From contig NZ_CP108476.1 in assembly GCF_036226465.1 (NCBI RefSeq), positions 4,154,001 to 4,218,000 on the forward strand: a DNA stretch of 64,000 nucleotides, read 5' to 3'. Shown here piece by piece: positions 17,112 through 24,398 of this stretch. This stretch comes from Kitasatospora sp. NBC_01250 (GTDB taxonomy: Bacteria > Actinomycetota > Actinomycetes > Streptomycetales > Streptomycetaceae). The notes beneath the pieces were generated by a model. That model did not search any database and was not told where the DNA came from. It was given only the letters and a program-made list of their open reading frames with translations. A program made the translations under genes and the position numbers. Each line of letters starts with the position of its first letter. Positions within the stretch are counted from its first letter, which is position 1.

Positions 17112-18137
17112 ATGCGAATCCTGATACTCGGCGGCTCGGTCTTCCTCGGGCGCGCCTTCGTCACCGAAGCCCTGGCGCGCGGCCATCAGGTGACCACCTT
17201 CAACCGCGGCGCCTCGGGGCCCGATCAGCCGGGCGTCCGGGCACTGCGCGGCGACCGTGGCAACGAGCAGGACCTGGCCCAGCTGACCGCCGCCGCCACC
17301 GGCCCGGACGGCCCCTGGGACCTGGTGATCGACACCAGCGGCCAGCAGCCGCACGCCGTCTCGCGTACGGCCACCCTGCTGCGCGAGCACGCCGCGCGCT
17401 ACCTCTTCGTCTCCTCGGTGCACGCCTTCGCCGACTGGCCCGCCGAGGCGATCGACGAGCATGCGCCGCTGCACGAGTGCCCGGCCGACTCGCCGCCCGA
17501 CCAGCCGTTCAGCACGGCACTCAAAGCGGGCTGCGAGCGCGCGGTCGTCGAGCAGTTCGGCGACCGCTCGATCATCCTCAACTGCGGACTGCTGATGGGC
17601 CCCTACGAGAACGTCGGCCGCCTGCCCTGGTGGCTGGAGCGGATCGCGCGCGGCGGGCGGGTGCTCGCCCCGGGCCGGCCCGACCTGCCGATCCAGCTGA
17701 TCGACGCCCGGGACTTCGCCGTCTTCGGCCTCGACCTGGCCGAGCGCGGCGCCGCGGGCAGCTACGTCACCACCGCACTGCCGGGATCGAGCACCTACGG
17801 GCAGTTGCTGGCGGCCTGCGTGGCGGCCACCGGCTCGTCGGCCGAGCTGGTCTGGGTGCCGGACCGGAAGCTGGTCGCCGCCGGGATCGAGGAGTGGACC
17901 GAGCTGCCGCTCTGGGCCGCCGAGTTCACGGGCGACGGCAGGCCGAGCGGGATCTGGCAGGCGGACAGCCGCAAGGCAGTGGCCGCCGGGCTGCGCTGCC
18001 GGCCGCTCGAGGAGAGCGTGCGCGACACCTGGGCCTGGATCCAGCAGCGCGGCCCACGGGACCGGCCGTACCTGCAGGGCACCGAGGTGCTGGGCATCGA
18101 CCCGGAGAAGGAGCGCCGGATCCTCGACGGCGCCTGA
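17112..18137 (+). CDS. NAD(P)-dependent epimerase/reductase, extended SDR
   Basis: 341 residues from the ATG at 17112. The Rossmann glycine motif is at the very N-terminus (LILGGSVFLGR, residues 4-14), with SSVHAF at 101-106 as the substrate-side serine strand. The usual Y-x3-K pair is altered: in PFSTALKAGCE the lysine (138) is kept but the tyrosine position holds Ser134. Relatives keep the Tyr, so this protein may have changed chemistry or act as a sensor. The C-terminal half carries substrate-binding residues typical of NAD-dependent epimerases. Substrate unknown. It faces a DUF4239 gene and ends at a shared terminator. Confidence 0.75.
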   Translation: MRILILGGSVFLGRAFVTEALARGHQVTTFNRGASGPDQPGVRALRGDRGNEQDLAQLTAAATGPDGPWDLVIDTSGQQPHAVSRTATLLREHAARYLFVSSVHAFADWPAEAIDEHAPLHECPADSPPDQPFSTALKAGCERAVVEQFGDRSIILNCGLLMGPYENVGRLPWWLERIARGGRVLAPGRPDLPIQLIDARDFAVFGLDLAERGAAGSYVTTALPGSSTYGQLLAACVAATGSSAELVWVPDRKLVAAGIEEWTELPLWAAEFTGDGRPSGIWQADSRKAVAAGLRCRPLEESVRDTWAWIQQRGPRDRPYLQGTEVLGIDPEKERRILDGA

Positions 18138-18141
18138 ACAG

Positions 18142-18176
18142 CTGCTGCCCGAGGGTGGTGCACCCTCGGGCAGCAG
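18142..18176. terminator. bidirectional terminator, epimerase / DUF4239
   Basis: A perfect 16-bp stem, CTGCTGCCCGAGGGTG with its complement, closes a 3-nt GTG loop in the gap between converging genes. Short CAGCAGG direct repeats follow it. Confidence 0.85.
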
Positions 18177-18220
18177 GCAGCAGGCAGCAGGCAAGCGGGG
18201 CGTGGTCGGCCCGCCCCGCG

Positions 18221-18979
18221 TCAGCGCGGCGGTGGCAGGCGTTGCAGGAAGACCTCGAAGGCCGTCGGCTTGACCGCGGTGACCCCGGTGAACGGGAAGT
18301 TCATCTCCTTGATCACCAGCAGCGAGATCACCACCAGCCCGCCGAGTGAGAGCACCATCATCGAGTGCGCCAGGGTGTTGGGCAAGCCGAAGAGGAAGGT
18401 GAAGCCCACGGTGAGCACCCCGCCGACGATCAACGCCACCCAGAGCAGCGTCGGGACCTCGTCGTCCACTTCGTTCAGCCGGGCCCGGCGCTGCGAGGCG
18501 AGGTCCTCCATGTGACTCACCGCGTGCTCGTAGAGGACCTGCTGCTGCGGGCCGCTGGGGTTGATCGCGAAGACGCTGTCACGGATCTGGTAGACGAGGT
18601 CGGTGGCCGCCGGGCTGCTCTGGTGCGAGGCCATCAGCGGCCACTCGGTGTCCATCACGGTCCGCGCGTAGCTGAGGGTCTGCTGCTCCAGTTGCGGGCC
18701 CAACGGCGCGGGCAGCTCGCGGGAGATCCAGTAGATGCCGGCGAGCGAGTCGGCCTCCTGGAAGGTGGTCTTGCGGGCGGCGTCGTCGTTGGTCCAGACC
18801 GTGACGACCACGAAGGCGACCAGCACGGCGTAGATGACGCCGACCGCGGCGAAGATGAAGCCGGCCACGTCGTTGTGCGCCTCGCGCACCGGGTGCGGGA
18901 CCCAGCGCTGCAACAGGAACAGGGCGACGGCCAGCGCGGCGAGGACTATGAGGACGATACCGATGTCCGTCAGGCTCAT
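18221..18979 (-). CDS. DUF4239 membrane protein (bestrophin-like)
   Basis: 252 residues with four hydrophobic segments: about 5-24, 40-63, 178-200 and 205-225. The soluble middle (64-177) is helical with the motif NDDAARKTTFQEADSLAGIYW. The layout, two N-terminal and two C-terminal helices, is that of DUF4239, a family compared with bestrophin channels but without a proven role. It lies 124 nt downstream of the polyprenyl synthase gene on the same strand and could be the third gene of the encapsulin operon or stand alone; no promoter is obvious in the gap. AAGGAC precedes the ATG. Confidence 0.75.
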   Translation of the reverse strand: MSLTDIGIVLIVLAALAVALFLLQRWVPHPVREAHNDVAGFIFAAVGVIYAVLVAFVVVTVWTNDDAARKTTFQEADSLAGIYWISRELPAPLGPQLEQQTLSYARTVMDTEWPLMASHQSSPAATDLVYQIRDSVFAINPSGPQQQVLYEHAVSHMEDLASQRRARLNEVDDEVPTLLWVALIVGGVLTVGFTFLFGLPNTLAHSMMVLSLGGLVVISLLVIKEMNFPFTGVTAVKPTAFEVFLQRLPPPR

Positions 18980-19103
18980 GGCGAAGAGGTCCTTGCTGTG
19001 TTCTGGGGGATTGCGGTGCCATGACAGCGGGGTGTGGGGTGGTGTGACGTGACGTCGTGCGCGGTGGGATGTGTGGGGTGGAACGCCCCGGGCGCGACCT
19101 GGC

Positions 19104-20276
19104 TCAGCGGTTGCGGCGGGTGACCAGCTCGGCCAGGGCCAGCAAGTCCTCGGCGGCCGAGGGCTCGGGCACGGCGACGGCGAGGTGCTCGATCGCGGCG
19201 GCCATGTGCTCGCACGAGGCGCCCTGGGCCCAGGCGCGGCCGCCGGCCCGCTCGACGGCCTCGGTGGCGCGCTGGACCTCGGCCGCGGTGAGCGGACGGT
19301 CCAGCGCGTAGATCTCGGCGAGTTCGGCCCCGGCGGGCGTGCCCGAGCCGAGCGCCGCCACCACGGGCAGCGACTTCTTGCGGACGAGAAGGTCCGCGCC
19401 GACCGGCTTGCCGGTCACCGCGGGATCGCCCCAGATCCCGATCAGGTCGTCGATCAGCTGGAAGGCCAGGCCGATCTCCCGGCCGAAGGCGTCCATCGCC
19501 GCTGCCCCGGCCTCGTCCGCTCCCCCGTAGAGCGCGCCGATCGCGCAGGCGGTGCCGAGCAGTGCACCGGTCTTGGCCTCGGCCATGGCGAGGCACTCGT
19601 CCAACGAGACGGTGCTGCGCTGCTCGAAGGCGCAGTCCGCCTGCTGGCCGTCACAGAGTTCGACCACGCAGTGGGCCAGCCGGCGCAGCGCCGGACCGGT
19701 CGCGGCATGGGTGTCCTCGGCGAGGGTGCGCAGCGCGAGCGAGTGCAGCGCGTCGCCGGCCAGGATCGCCTCGGTCGCGCCGAACGCCCGCCAGGCAGTG
19801 GGACGATGGCGCCTGGTCACATCGCGGTCGATCACATCGTCGTGCAGCAGCGTGAAGTTGTGCACCAGCTCGACCGCCGCGGCGGCCCGGACGGCGGACC
19901 GCACGGCTGGGGAGTTCAGGGAGAAGGAGTCCGCCGCGCGGGAGTTCGCCGCACAGGCCTGGGCGGCGGCCAGCACCAGTGCGGGCCGGATGGCCTTGCC
20001 CGCATCCGCCTCGGCGGGCGTACCGTCGACCTCGCGCCAGCCGAAGTGATAGGCGACGACCCGGCGCATCGACTCGGGCATGCTCTCGACGGCGGCCCGC
20101 AGGGCCGGGTCGACCACCGTGCGGGCCCGGGCCAGGATCTCCAGCGCCTGGTCCTCACCGAACGGGGCGATCTGCTCGATCGATCCGGCCCGGGCGGACG
20201 GTATGGCACCGACGCCCCGGGGCTGGTCGGCCGATTCGTTGTGGTTGTTCTCTCGACTCAGTGTTTCGGCGCCCAT
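19104..20276 (-). CDS. polyprenyl diphosphate synthase, likely encapsulin cargo
   Basis: 390 residues. All-trans prenyltransferase motifs are intact: GKAIRP at 93-98 for the allylic diphosphate, first Asp-rich motif DDVID at 146-150, and second Asp-rich region DDLIGIWGD at 276-284. It should join isopentenyl diphosphate to an allylic primer; the product length cannot be read off. The first 40 residues are disordered in character (Asn, Ser, Pro, Gly), absent from stand-alone synthases, and fit a cargo-loading extension of the Family 2 encapsulin type. The gene follows the encapsulin shell gene by 69 nt, with a strong hairpin in the gap. Annotation as an enzyme is firm; its encapsulation is inferred. 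Confidence 0.85.
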   Translation of the reverse strand: MGAETLSRENNHNESADQPRGVGAIPSARAGSIEQIAPFGEDQALEILARARTVVDPALRAAVESMPESMRRVVAYHFGWREVDGTPAEADAGKAIRPALVLAAAQACAANSRAADSFSLNSPAVRSAVRAAAAVELVHNFTLLHDDVIDRDVTRRHRPTAWRAFGATEAILAGDALHSLALRTLAEDTHAATGPALRRLAHCVVELCDGQQADCAFEQRSTVSLDECLAMAEAKTGALLGTACAIGALYGGADEAGAAAMDAFGREIGLAFQLIDDLIGIWGDPAVTGKPVGADLLVRKKSLPVVAALGSGTPAGAELAEIYALDRPLTAAEVQRATEAVERAGGRAWAQGASCEHMAAAIEHLAVAVPEPSAAEDLLALAELVTRRNR

Positions 20277-20301
20277 GATCTGGCCGGCCCCCCAGTTGTC
20301 G

Positions 20302-20331
20302 GGTCGCCCCGGGGAATGCCCCGGGGCGACC
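20302..20331 (-). terminator. intercistronic hairpin between shell and cargo genes
   Basis: GGTCGCCCCGGGG pairs perfectly with CCCCGGGGCGACC around an AATG loop. It starts 15 nt after the encapsulin stop codon and 26 nt before the synthase start. It may act as a leaky terminator or 3' stabiliser, so that shell protein is made in excess of cargo. Confidence 0.7.
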
Positions 20332-20345
20332 AGGAATGGACAGTC

Positions 20346-21770
20346 TCAGCCGCGCGGGCGGGCAATTTCGACGTTTTCCAGCACACCGATCGCGTCGGGC
20401 ACCAGAATGGCAGCCGAGTAGTACGCACTCACCAGGTAGGAGATGATCGCCTTCTCATTGATCCCCATGAATCGGACCGAGAGGCCGGGCTTGTACTCAT
20501 CGGGAATTCCGGTCTGGTGCAGACCGATCACGCCCTGGTTGTCCTCGCCGATACGCATCGCCAGAATCGAGCTGGTGTGGCCGTCCACGATCGGGATCTT
20601 GTTGCAGGAGAGCACCGGCACCCCACGCCAGGAGGGCACCTGCTGCCCCTGGTACTCGATCGTGCCGGGGTAGAGGCCGCGGCTGCTGCACTCGCGGCCG
20701 AAGGCGGCGATGGTCCGCGGGTGGGCCAGGAAGACCTTGGTGCCGCGGCGGCGGCTGAGCAGCTCGTCCATGTCGTCGGGGGTGGGCGGGCCGGAGTGGG
20801 TCTGGATCCGCTGGTCGTACTCGGTGTTCTGCAGCAGGCCGAACTCGGGGTTGTTGATCAGCTCGTACTCCTGGCGCTCGCGCAGCGCCTCCACGGTGAG
20901 CTTCAACTGCTGCTCGATCTGGTTCATCGGCTCGTTGTAGAGATCCGCGACCCGGCTGTGCACCTGGAGCACCGTCTGGGCGACGCTGAGCTCGTACTCG
21001 CGCGGAGCGACCTCGTAGTCCACGAAGGTGCCCGGCAGCTCGTGCTCGCCCTCGTGGCCGGCCGCGAGGGCGATCTCGGCCTCACCGTGCCGGGTCTGCG
21101 GCTGCTGGGCATCGGAGAGGTACTGGAGGACCTGGGCGCGCAGCGCCTCCGAGCGGTCCGCCAGCTCCTGGAAGGCGGGCCAGGCGAGGGCGAGCAGCGT
21201 ACCGGCGGTGGCGGCCCGGACGCTGAAGGGCCAGTGGCCCTCGGCCTCGGTCAGCGCCTCGTCGCCGATCCGGTCGCCGTCGGCCAGCACGCCCACCACG
21301 GCGTGGTCGCCGTACTTGCCCGTGCTGATCTTGTTGACCTTGCCGTGCGCGATCAGATAGACCTCGTTGATCGGCTGCCCGGCCTCGAAGATCACCTCAC
21401 CGGCCTGGAACTCCCGCTGGACGAAGCGGCCGGCCAACTGCTCCAGCACCGCGTCGTCCTCGAAGTCGCGCAGCACCGGCAGCTCGCGCAGCGAGGGCGG
21501 GACGATCCGCACCTCGGCACCGGTCTTCACAAAGCTCACCCGGCCACGGCCCACGGCATAGCTGAGGCGCCGGTTGACCCGGTACGTGCCACCGGAGACC
21601 TGCACCCAGGGCAGTGTGCGCAACAGCCAGCGCGAGCTGATGCCCTGCATCTGCGGTGCGGACTTGGTGGTGGTCGCGAGGTTCCTGGCCGCGGCCGTAC
21701 CGAGACTCTGCTGCTGGTTCTCAGTCGAGCTGCCGGGTGCCGGAATATTGAGATCGGTCTCAGTCGTCAT
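20346..21770 (-). CDS. eshA: Family 2B encapsulin shell protein with cNMP-binding domain (EshA-like)
   Basis: 474 residues from the ATG at 21770, chosen for GGGGGAGGG 7 nt upstream; two ATGs further up lack a site. An N-terminal arm (1-60) is followed by a cyclic-nucleotide-binding fold at about 95-215 (GEVIFEAGQPINEVYLIAHGK). A degenerate phosphate-binding cassette follows (GDRIGDEALTEAEGHW with RAA retained at 185-187). The rest is the HK97-type shell fold (about 225-474), including RRRGTKVFLAHPRTIAAFGRE and SVRFMGINEKAIISYLVSAYYS. This plan defines Family 2B encapsulins, known as EshA in Streptomyces. They build icosahedral protein compartments around terpene or prenyl enzymes. It precedes a polyprenyl synthase gene. 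Which nucleotide, if any, it binds is uncertain. Confidence 0.93.
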   Translation of the reverse strand: MTTETDLNIPAPGSSTENQQQSLGTAAARNLATTTKSAPQMQGISSRWLLRTLPWVQVSGGTYRVNRRLSYAVGRGRVSFVKTGAEVRIVPPSLRELPVLRDFEDDAVLEQLAGRFVQREFQAGEVIFEAGQPINEVYLIAHGKVNKISTGKYGDHAVVGVLADGDRIGDEALTEAEGHWPFSVRAATAGTLLALAWPAFQELADRSEALRAQVLQYLSDAQQPQTRHGEAEIALAAGHEGEHELPGTFVDYEVAPREYELSVAQTVLQVHSRVADLYNEPMNQIEQQLKLTVEALRERQEYELINNPEFGLLQNTEYDQRIQTHSGPPTPDDMDELLSRRRGTKVFLAHPRTIAAFGRECSSRGLYPGTIEYQGQQVPSWRGVPVLSCNKIPIVDGHTSSILAMRIGEDNQGVIGLHQTGIPDEYKPGLSVRFMGINEKAIISYLVSAYYSAAILVPDAIGVLENVEIARPRG

Positions 21771-21840
21771 AACAGGACCCTCCCCCATGGAAGATGATGC
21801 GGACGTATGCATTCCAGAGTGGGGCCACGACGATCACAAC

Positions 21841-21864
21841 GCAATCACTCGGACGAGTGATTGC
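21841..21864. promoter_or_regulatory. 24-bp perfect palindrome upstream of the encapsulin gene
   Basis: GCAATCACTCG and CGAGTGATTGC are perfect inverted arms around GA, 70 nt upstream of the encapsulin start. The size and symmetry fit a dimeric repressor or activator. The core TCACTCG-N-ACGAGT recurs at 53922-53950 inside another palindrome. Confidence 0.65.
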
Positions 21865-21972
21865 ATGAGCGGATCAATAAGTACGATTAGCCAGTCTGCT
21901 CGATTTACTGTTCGGGAGAATTCCGCGCAGAATCGTTCCTCGATTGGTCCGGCAGTGGTCAGAAAGGGTCCG

Positions 21973-22524
21973 TCAGCCGGGGCCGTCCCAGTCCAGGGTG
22001 GGTGCCAGCCAGCCCTCCAGGGTCAACAGCCAGCGCTTGACGTCCAGCCCCACCCGCCCGTTGCCGAAGCCGCCCAGCCCGTCCGCGGCCACCACCCGGT
22101 GGCAGGGCACCAGCACCGCCAGCGGATTGGCGCCCATCATCTGGCCCACCGTGCGCGCCGCCAGCCCCGGGCTCTGCGCGACGTCCTCGAACACCCCGCT
22201 GCGCTGGGCCAGTCGGCCGTACGTGATGGTCTCGCCGTAGGCCACCGTCCGGTACAGCGTCTCGAGCACCACCTGGTGCGGACCGCTCGCCAACCGCCAG
22301 TCCACCGGCAGCGCCAACTCCCGTGAAACGCCCGTGAAGTACGCGGCGAACCGCTCGGTGACCGCCGCCACCCGGCGCCGGTCGGCGCAGCGCGGCGCAC
22401 CACCGGGCACCGACTCCGGCGTGAACTGCACACTCGCCACCCCCCGTTGGGTGACCCCGACGCTCAGCGGCCCGGTGGGCAGCGGGCTGGGCACGGTGAC
22501 CCACTCGATCGCGCCGCCACTCAT
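21973..22524 (-). CDS. ogt: methylated-DNA-[protein]-cysteine S-methyltransferase
   Basis: 183 residues. The active-site motif PCHRVV is intact, preceded by the helix-turn-helix and arginine finger region (GQMMGANPLAVLVPCHRVV), with the TYGRLAQRSG turn before it. It removes alkyl groups from O6-alkylguanine by suicidal transfer to its cysteine. The N-terminal half is short and variable as in Ogt-type proteins. Its start overlaps the end of the upstream XRE regulator gene by 4 nt (ATGA), so the two are co-translated. Nothing suggests an Ada-type regulatory domain. Confidence 0.92.
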   Translation of the reverse strand: MSGGAIEWVTVPSPLPTGPLSVGVTQRGVASVQFTPESVPGGAPRCADRRRVAAVTERFAAYFTGVSRELALPVDWRLASGPHQVVLETLYRTVAYGETITYGRLAQRSGVFEDVAQSPGLAARTVGQMMGANPLAVLVPCHRVVAADGLGGFGNGRVGLDVKRWLLTLEGWLAPTLDWDGPG

Positions 22525-23459
22525 GACCGCTCCCCGGCCACGGCCTCGCCGACCGCGGCACCGGCCCCCCGGCCGGCTCCGCCCGCCGGCACCGCTCCGC
22601 CCTCAGACCCCGCTCCGGTCGCCGGCCCCGCTCCGGTCGCCGACCAACTGGCCAGCAGCGCGAGCCGCTGCGCCGTCGCACTGCCCGCCTGCGCCGTGTA
22701 ACCGACCAGCGTCTGGTCCGGGTCCCCCGGCAGCGCCAGCGTCTCGTAACCCAGCTCCAGGTCACCCACCAGCGGGTGCCGCACCAGCTTGGTGCCCCAG
22801 GTCTTCTCCTTCACCTGGTGGTCCGCCCAGAGCCGGCCGAACTCGGGGCTGCGCACCGAGAGCTCGCCCACCAGCGCGGAGAGCTTGGCGTCGTCGGGAT
22901 GACGCCCCGCGTCCAGCCGCAGGTAGGAGACCGTCTCGGCCGCCACCGCCTCCCACTGCGGGTAGCACCCCCGCGCCGACGGGTCGAGGAAGACCTGCCA
23001 GGCCATGTTGCGCCGGGTGAGGGCCGAGAAGCCGGCCACCGCGTCGGCCAGCGGGTTCCAGGCCAGCACGTCCAGTCGCCGCCCGAGGACGAAGGCCGGC
23101 ACGTCCGCCATCATGTCGAGCAGCCGAAGCAGCCCGGGCCGCACCTGCTGGCTGCCCCGGACCGGCACCGCGCGCCGGTCGCCGGAGCGCGGCGGCCTGG
23201 CCAGCACCCGCAGGTGCTCGTGCTCCACCGCGTCCAGTTCCAGCACCCGGGCCACCGAGTCCAGCACCGCGTCCGAGACGCTCTGACCGCGGCCCTGCTC
23301 CAGGCGGATGTAGTAGTCCACGCTGACCCCGGCCAGCTGGGCCACCTCCTCCCGGCGCAGGCCGGGCACCCGGCGGTGCCCGTAGGAGCGCAGCCCCACA
23401 TCCTCCGGCTGGATCCGCGCCCGGCGCGACCGCAGGAACTCCCCCAGTGTGTTCTCCAT
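22521..23459 (-). CDS. XRE-family regulator with MmyB-like ligand domain
   Basis: 312 residues from the ATG at 23459. The N-terminal helix-turn-helix reads RRVPGLRREEVAQLAGVSVD, YYIRLEQGRG, the typical start of actinobacterial XRE/MmyB proteins. The middle (110-265) is the MmyB-like ligand-binding domain with LAWNPLADAV and the C-terminal LVGDLELGYETL motif, often linked to fatty-acid or small-molecule sensing. The last 50 residues are a Gly/Ala tail. It is divergent from an SDR gene 168 nt away, and such regulators usually control the facing oxidoreductase. It is co-translated with ogt. Confidence 0.88.
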   Translation of the reverse strand: MENTLGEFLRSRRARIQPEDVGLRSYGHRRVPGLRREEVAQLAGVSVDYYIRLEQGRGQSVSDAVLDSVARVLELDAVEHEHLRVLARPPRSGDRRAVPVRGSQQVRPGLLRLLDMMADVPAFVLGRRLDVLAWNPLADAVAGFSALTRRNMAWQVFLDPSARGCYPQWEAVAAETVSYLRLDAGRHPDDAKLSALVGELSVRSPEFGRLWADHQVKEKTWGTKLVRHPLVGDLELGYETLALPGDPDQTLVGYTAQAGSATAQRLALLASWSATGAGPATGAGSEGGAVPAGGAGRGAGAAVGEAVAGERS

Positions 23460-23627
23460 ACGATCAAGCCTAAGTCCCGGCGCCGACAGCCTTCCTGGTA
23501 CTGGCAGACCCAGGAACAGCATCACCCTGCCAGGTCGCCCGGGACCCGAGCAGCATCGGTTCCACCGGCACGGACGCCGCGCTGCCGCAGGCCTCAGGCC
23601 GCCGCAGATCCTCAGAGGGAGACCGAG

Positions 23628-24398
23628 ATGACCATCACCAGCTACCCCGAGCTCGCCGGCCGCACCGCCGTGATCACCGGCGCCGCCTCCGGCATGGGCG
23701 AGGCCACCGCCCGCCTGCTGGCCGCCGGCGGGGCCCGGGTCGCGTTGCTGGCCCGCCGCGCCGACCGGCTGACCGAGTTGGCCGAGAAGATCACCCTGGG
23801 CGGCGGCCAGGCCCTGGTGGTGCCGGTCGACATCACCGACCAGGCCGCCGTGGACGCCGCCGCCGCCCAGGTCCGCGCCGCCTTCGGCCGGGCCGACCTG
23901 GTGGTCAACTCGGCCGGCGTGATGCTGCCCAACCCGGTCGCCGAGGGACGGACCGACGAGTGGACCCGGATGATCGACACCAACCTGACCGGCGCGCTGC
24001 GGGTGATCAACGCCTTCCGCGACGACCTGGTGGCGGTCGCGGCCGAGGGCGGCACCGCCGACCTGGTCAACGTCTCCTCGATCGGCGCCCACAGCGTCTA
24101 CCGCGACTTCGCCGTCTACTCCGCCACCAAGGCCGCGCTGACCCACCTCTCGACCGTGCTGCGCGCCGAGTTCGGCCCGCTGGACGTGCGGGTGACCAAC
24201 ATCGAGCCCGGCCTGACCCGGACCGAGCTGGGCAGCCACATCGACAACGCCGGCATCTCCGCCGTCCTGGACGGGATGTTCGAGAGCATCCCGCCGCTGA
24301 CCTCCGAGGACATCGCGGACCTGATCGGCTGGACCGCCAGCCGCCGGCGCGGGGTCAACCTGCGCCAGGCAATGATCCTGCCGACCCGTCAGGTCTGA
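23628..24398 (+). CDS. short-chain dehydrogenase/reductase
   Basis: 256 residues. Classical SDR motifs are complete: TGAASGMG for cofactor at 18-25, NSAGV, the catalytic serine in VNVSSIG, Y-x3-K as YSATK, and the PG motif in IEPGLTRTE. The residue after the second strand suggests NADP(H) preference (LARRADRL). Substrate unknown. GAGGGAG lies 6 nt upstream of the ATG. It is divergent from an XRE/MmyB regulator that probably controls it. Its 3' end overlaps the convergent GH35 gene by 10 nt, which is unusual but clear from the two stop codons. Confidence 0.88.
   Translation: MTITSYPELAGRTAVITGAASGMGEATARLLAAGGARVALLARRADRLTELAEKITLGGGQALVVPVDITDQAAVDAAAAQVRAAFGRADLVVNSAGVMLPNPVAEGRTDEWTRMIDTNLTGALRVINAFRDDLVAVAAEGGTADLVNVSSIGAHSVYRDFAVYSATKAALTHLSTVLRAEFGPLDVRVTNIEPGLTRTELGSHIDNAGISAVLDGMFESIPPLTSEDIADLIGWTASRRRGVNLRQAMILPTRQV

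Noticed and set aside
19071..21797. A 908-codon open frame antisense to the encapsulin and polyprenyl synthase genes
   Set aside because: No recognisable domain, biased low-complexity composition, and the minus-strand proteins carry clear family motifs.
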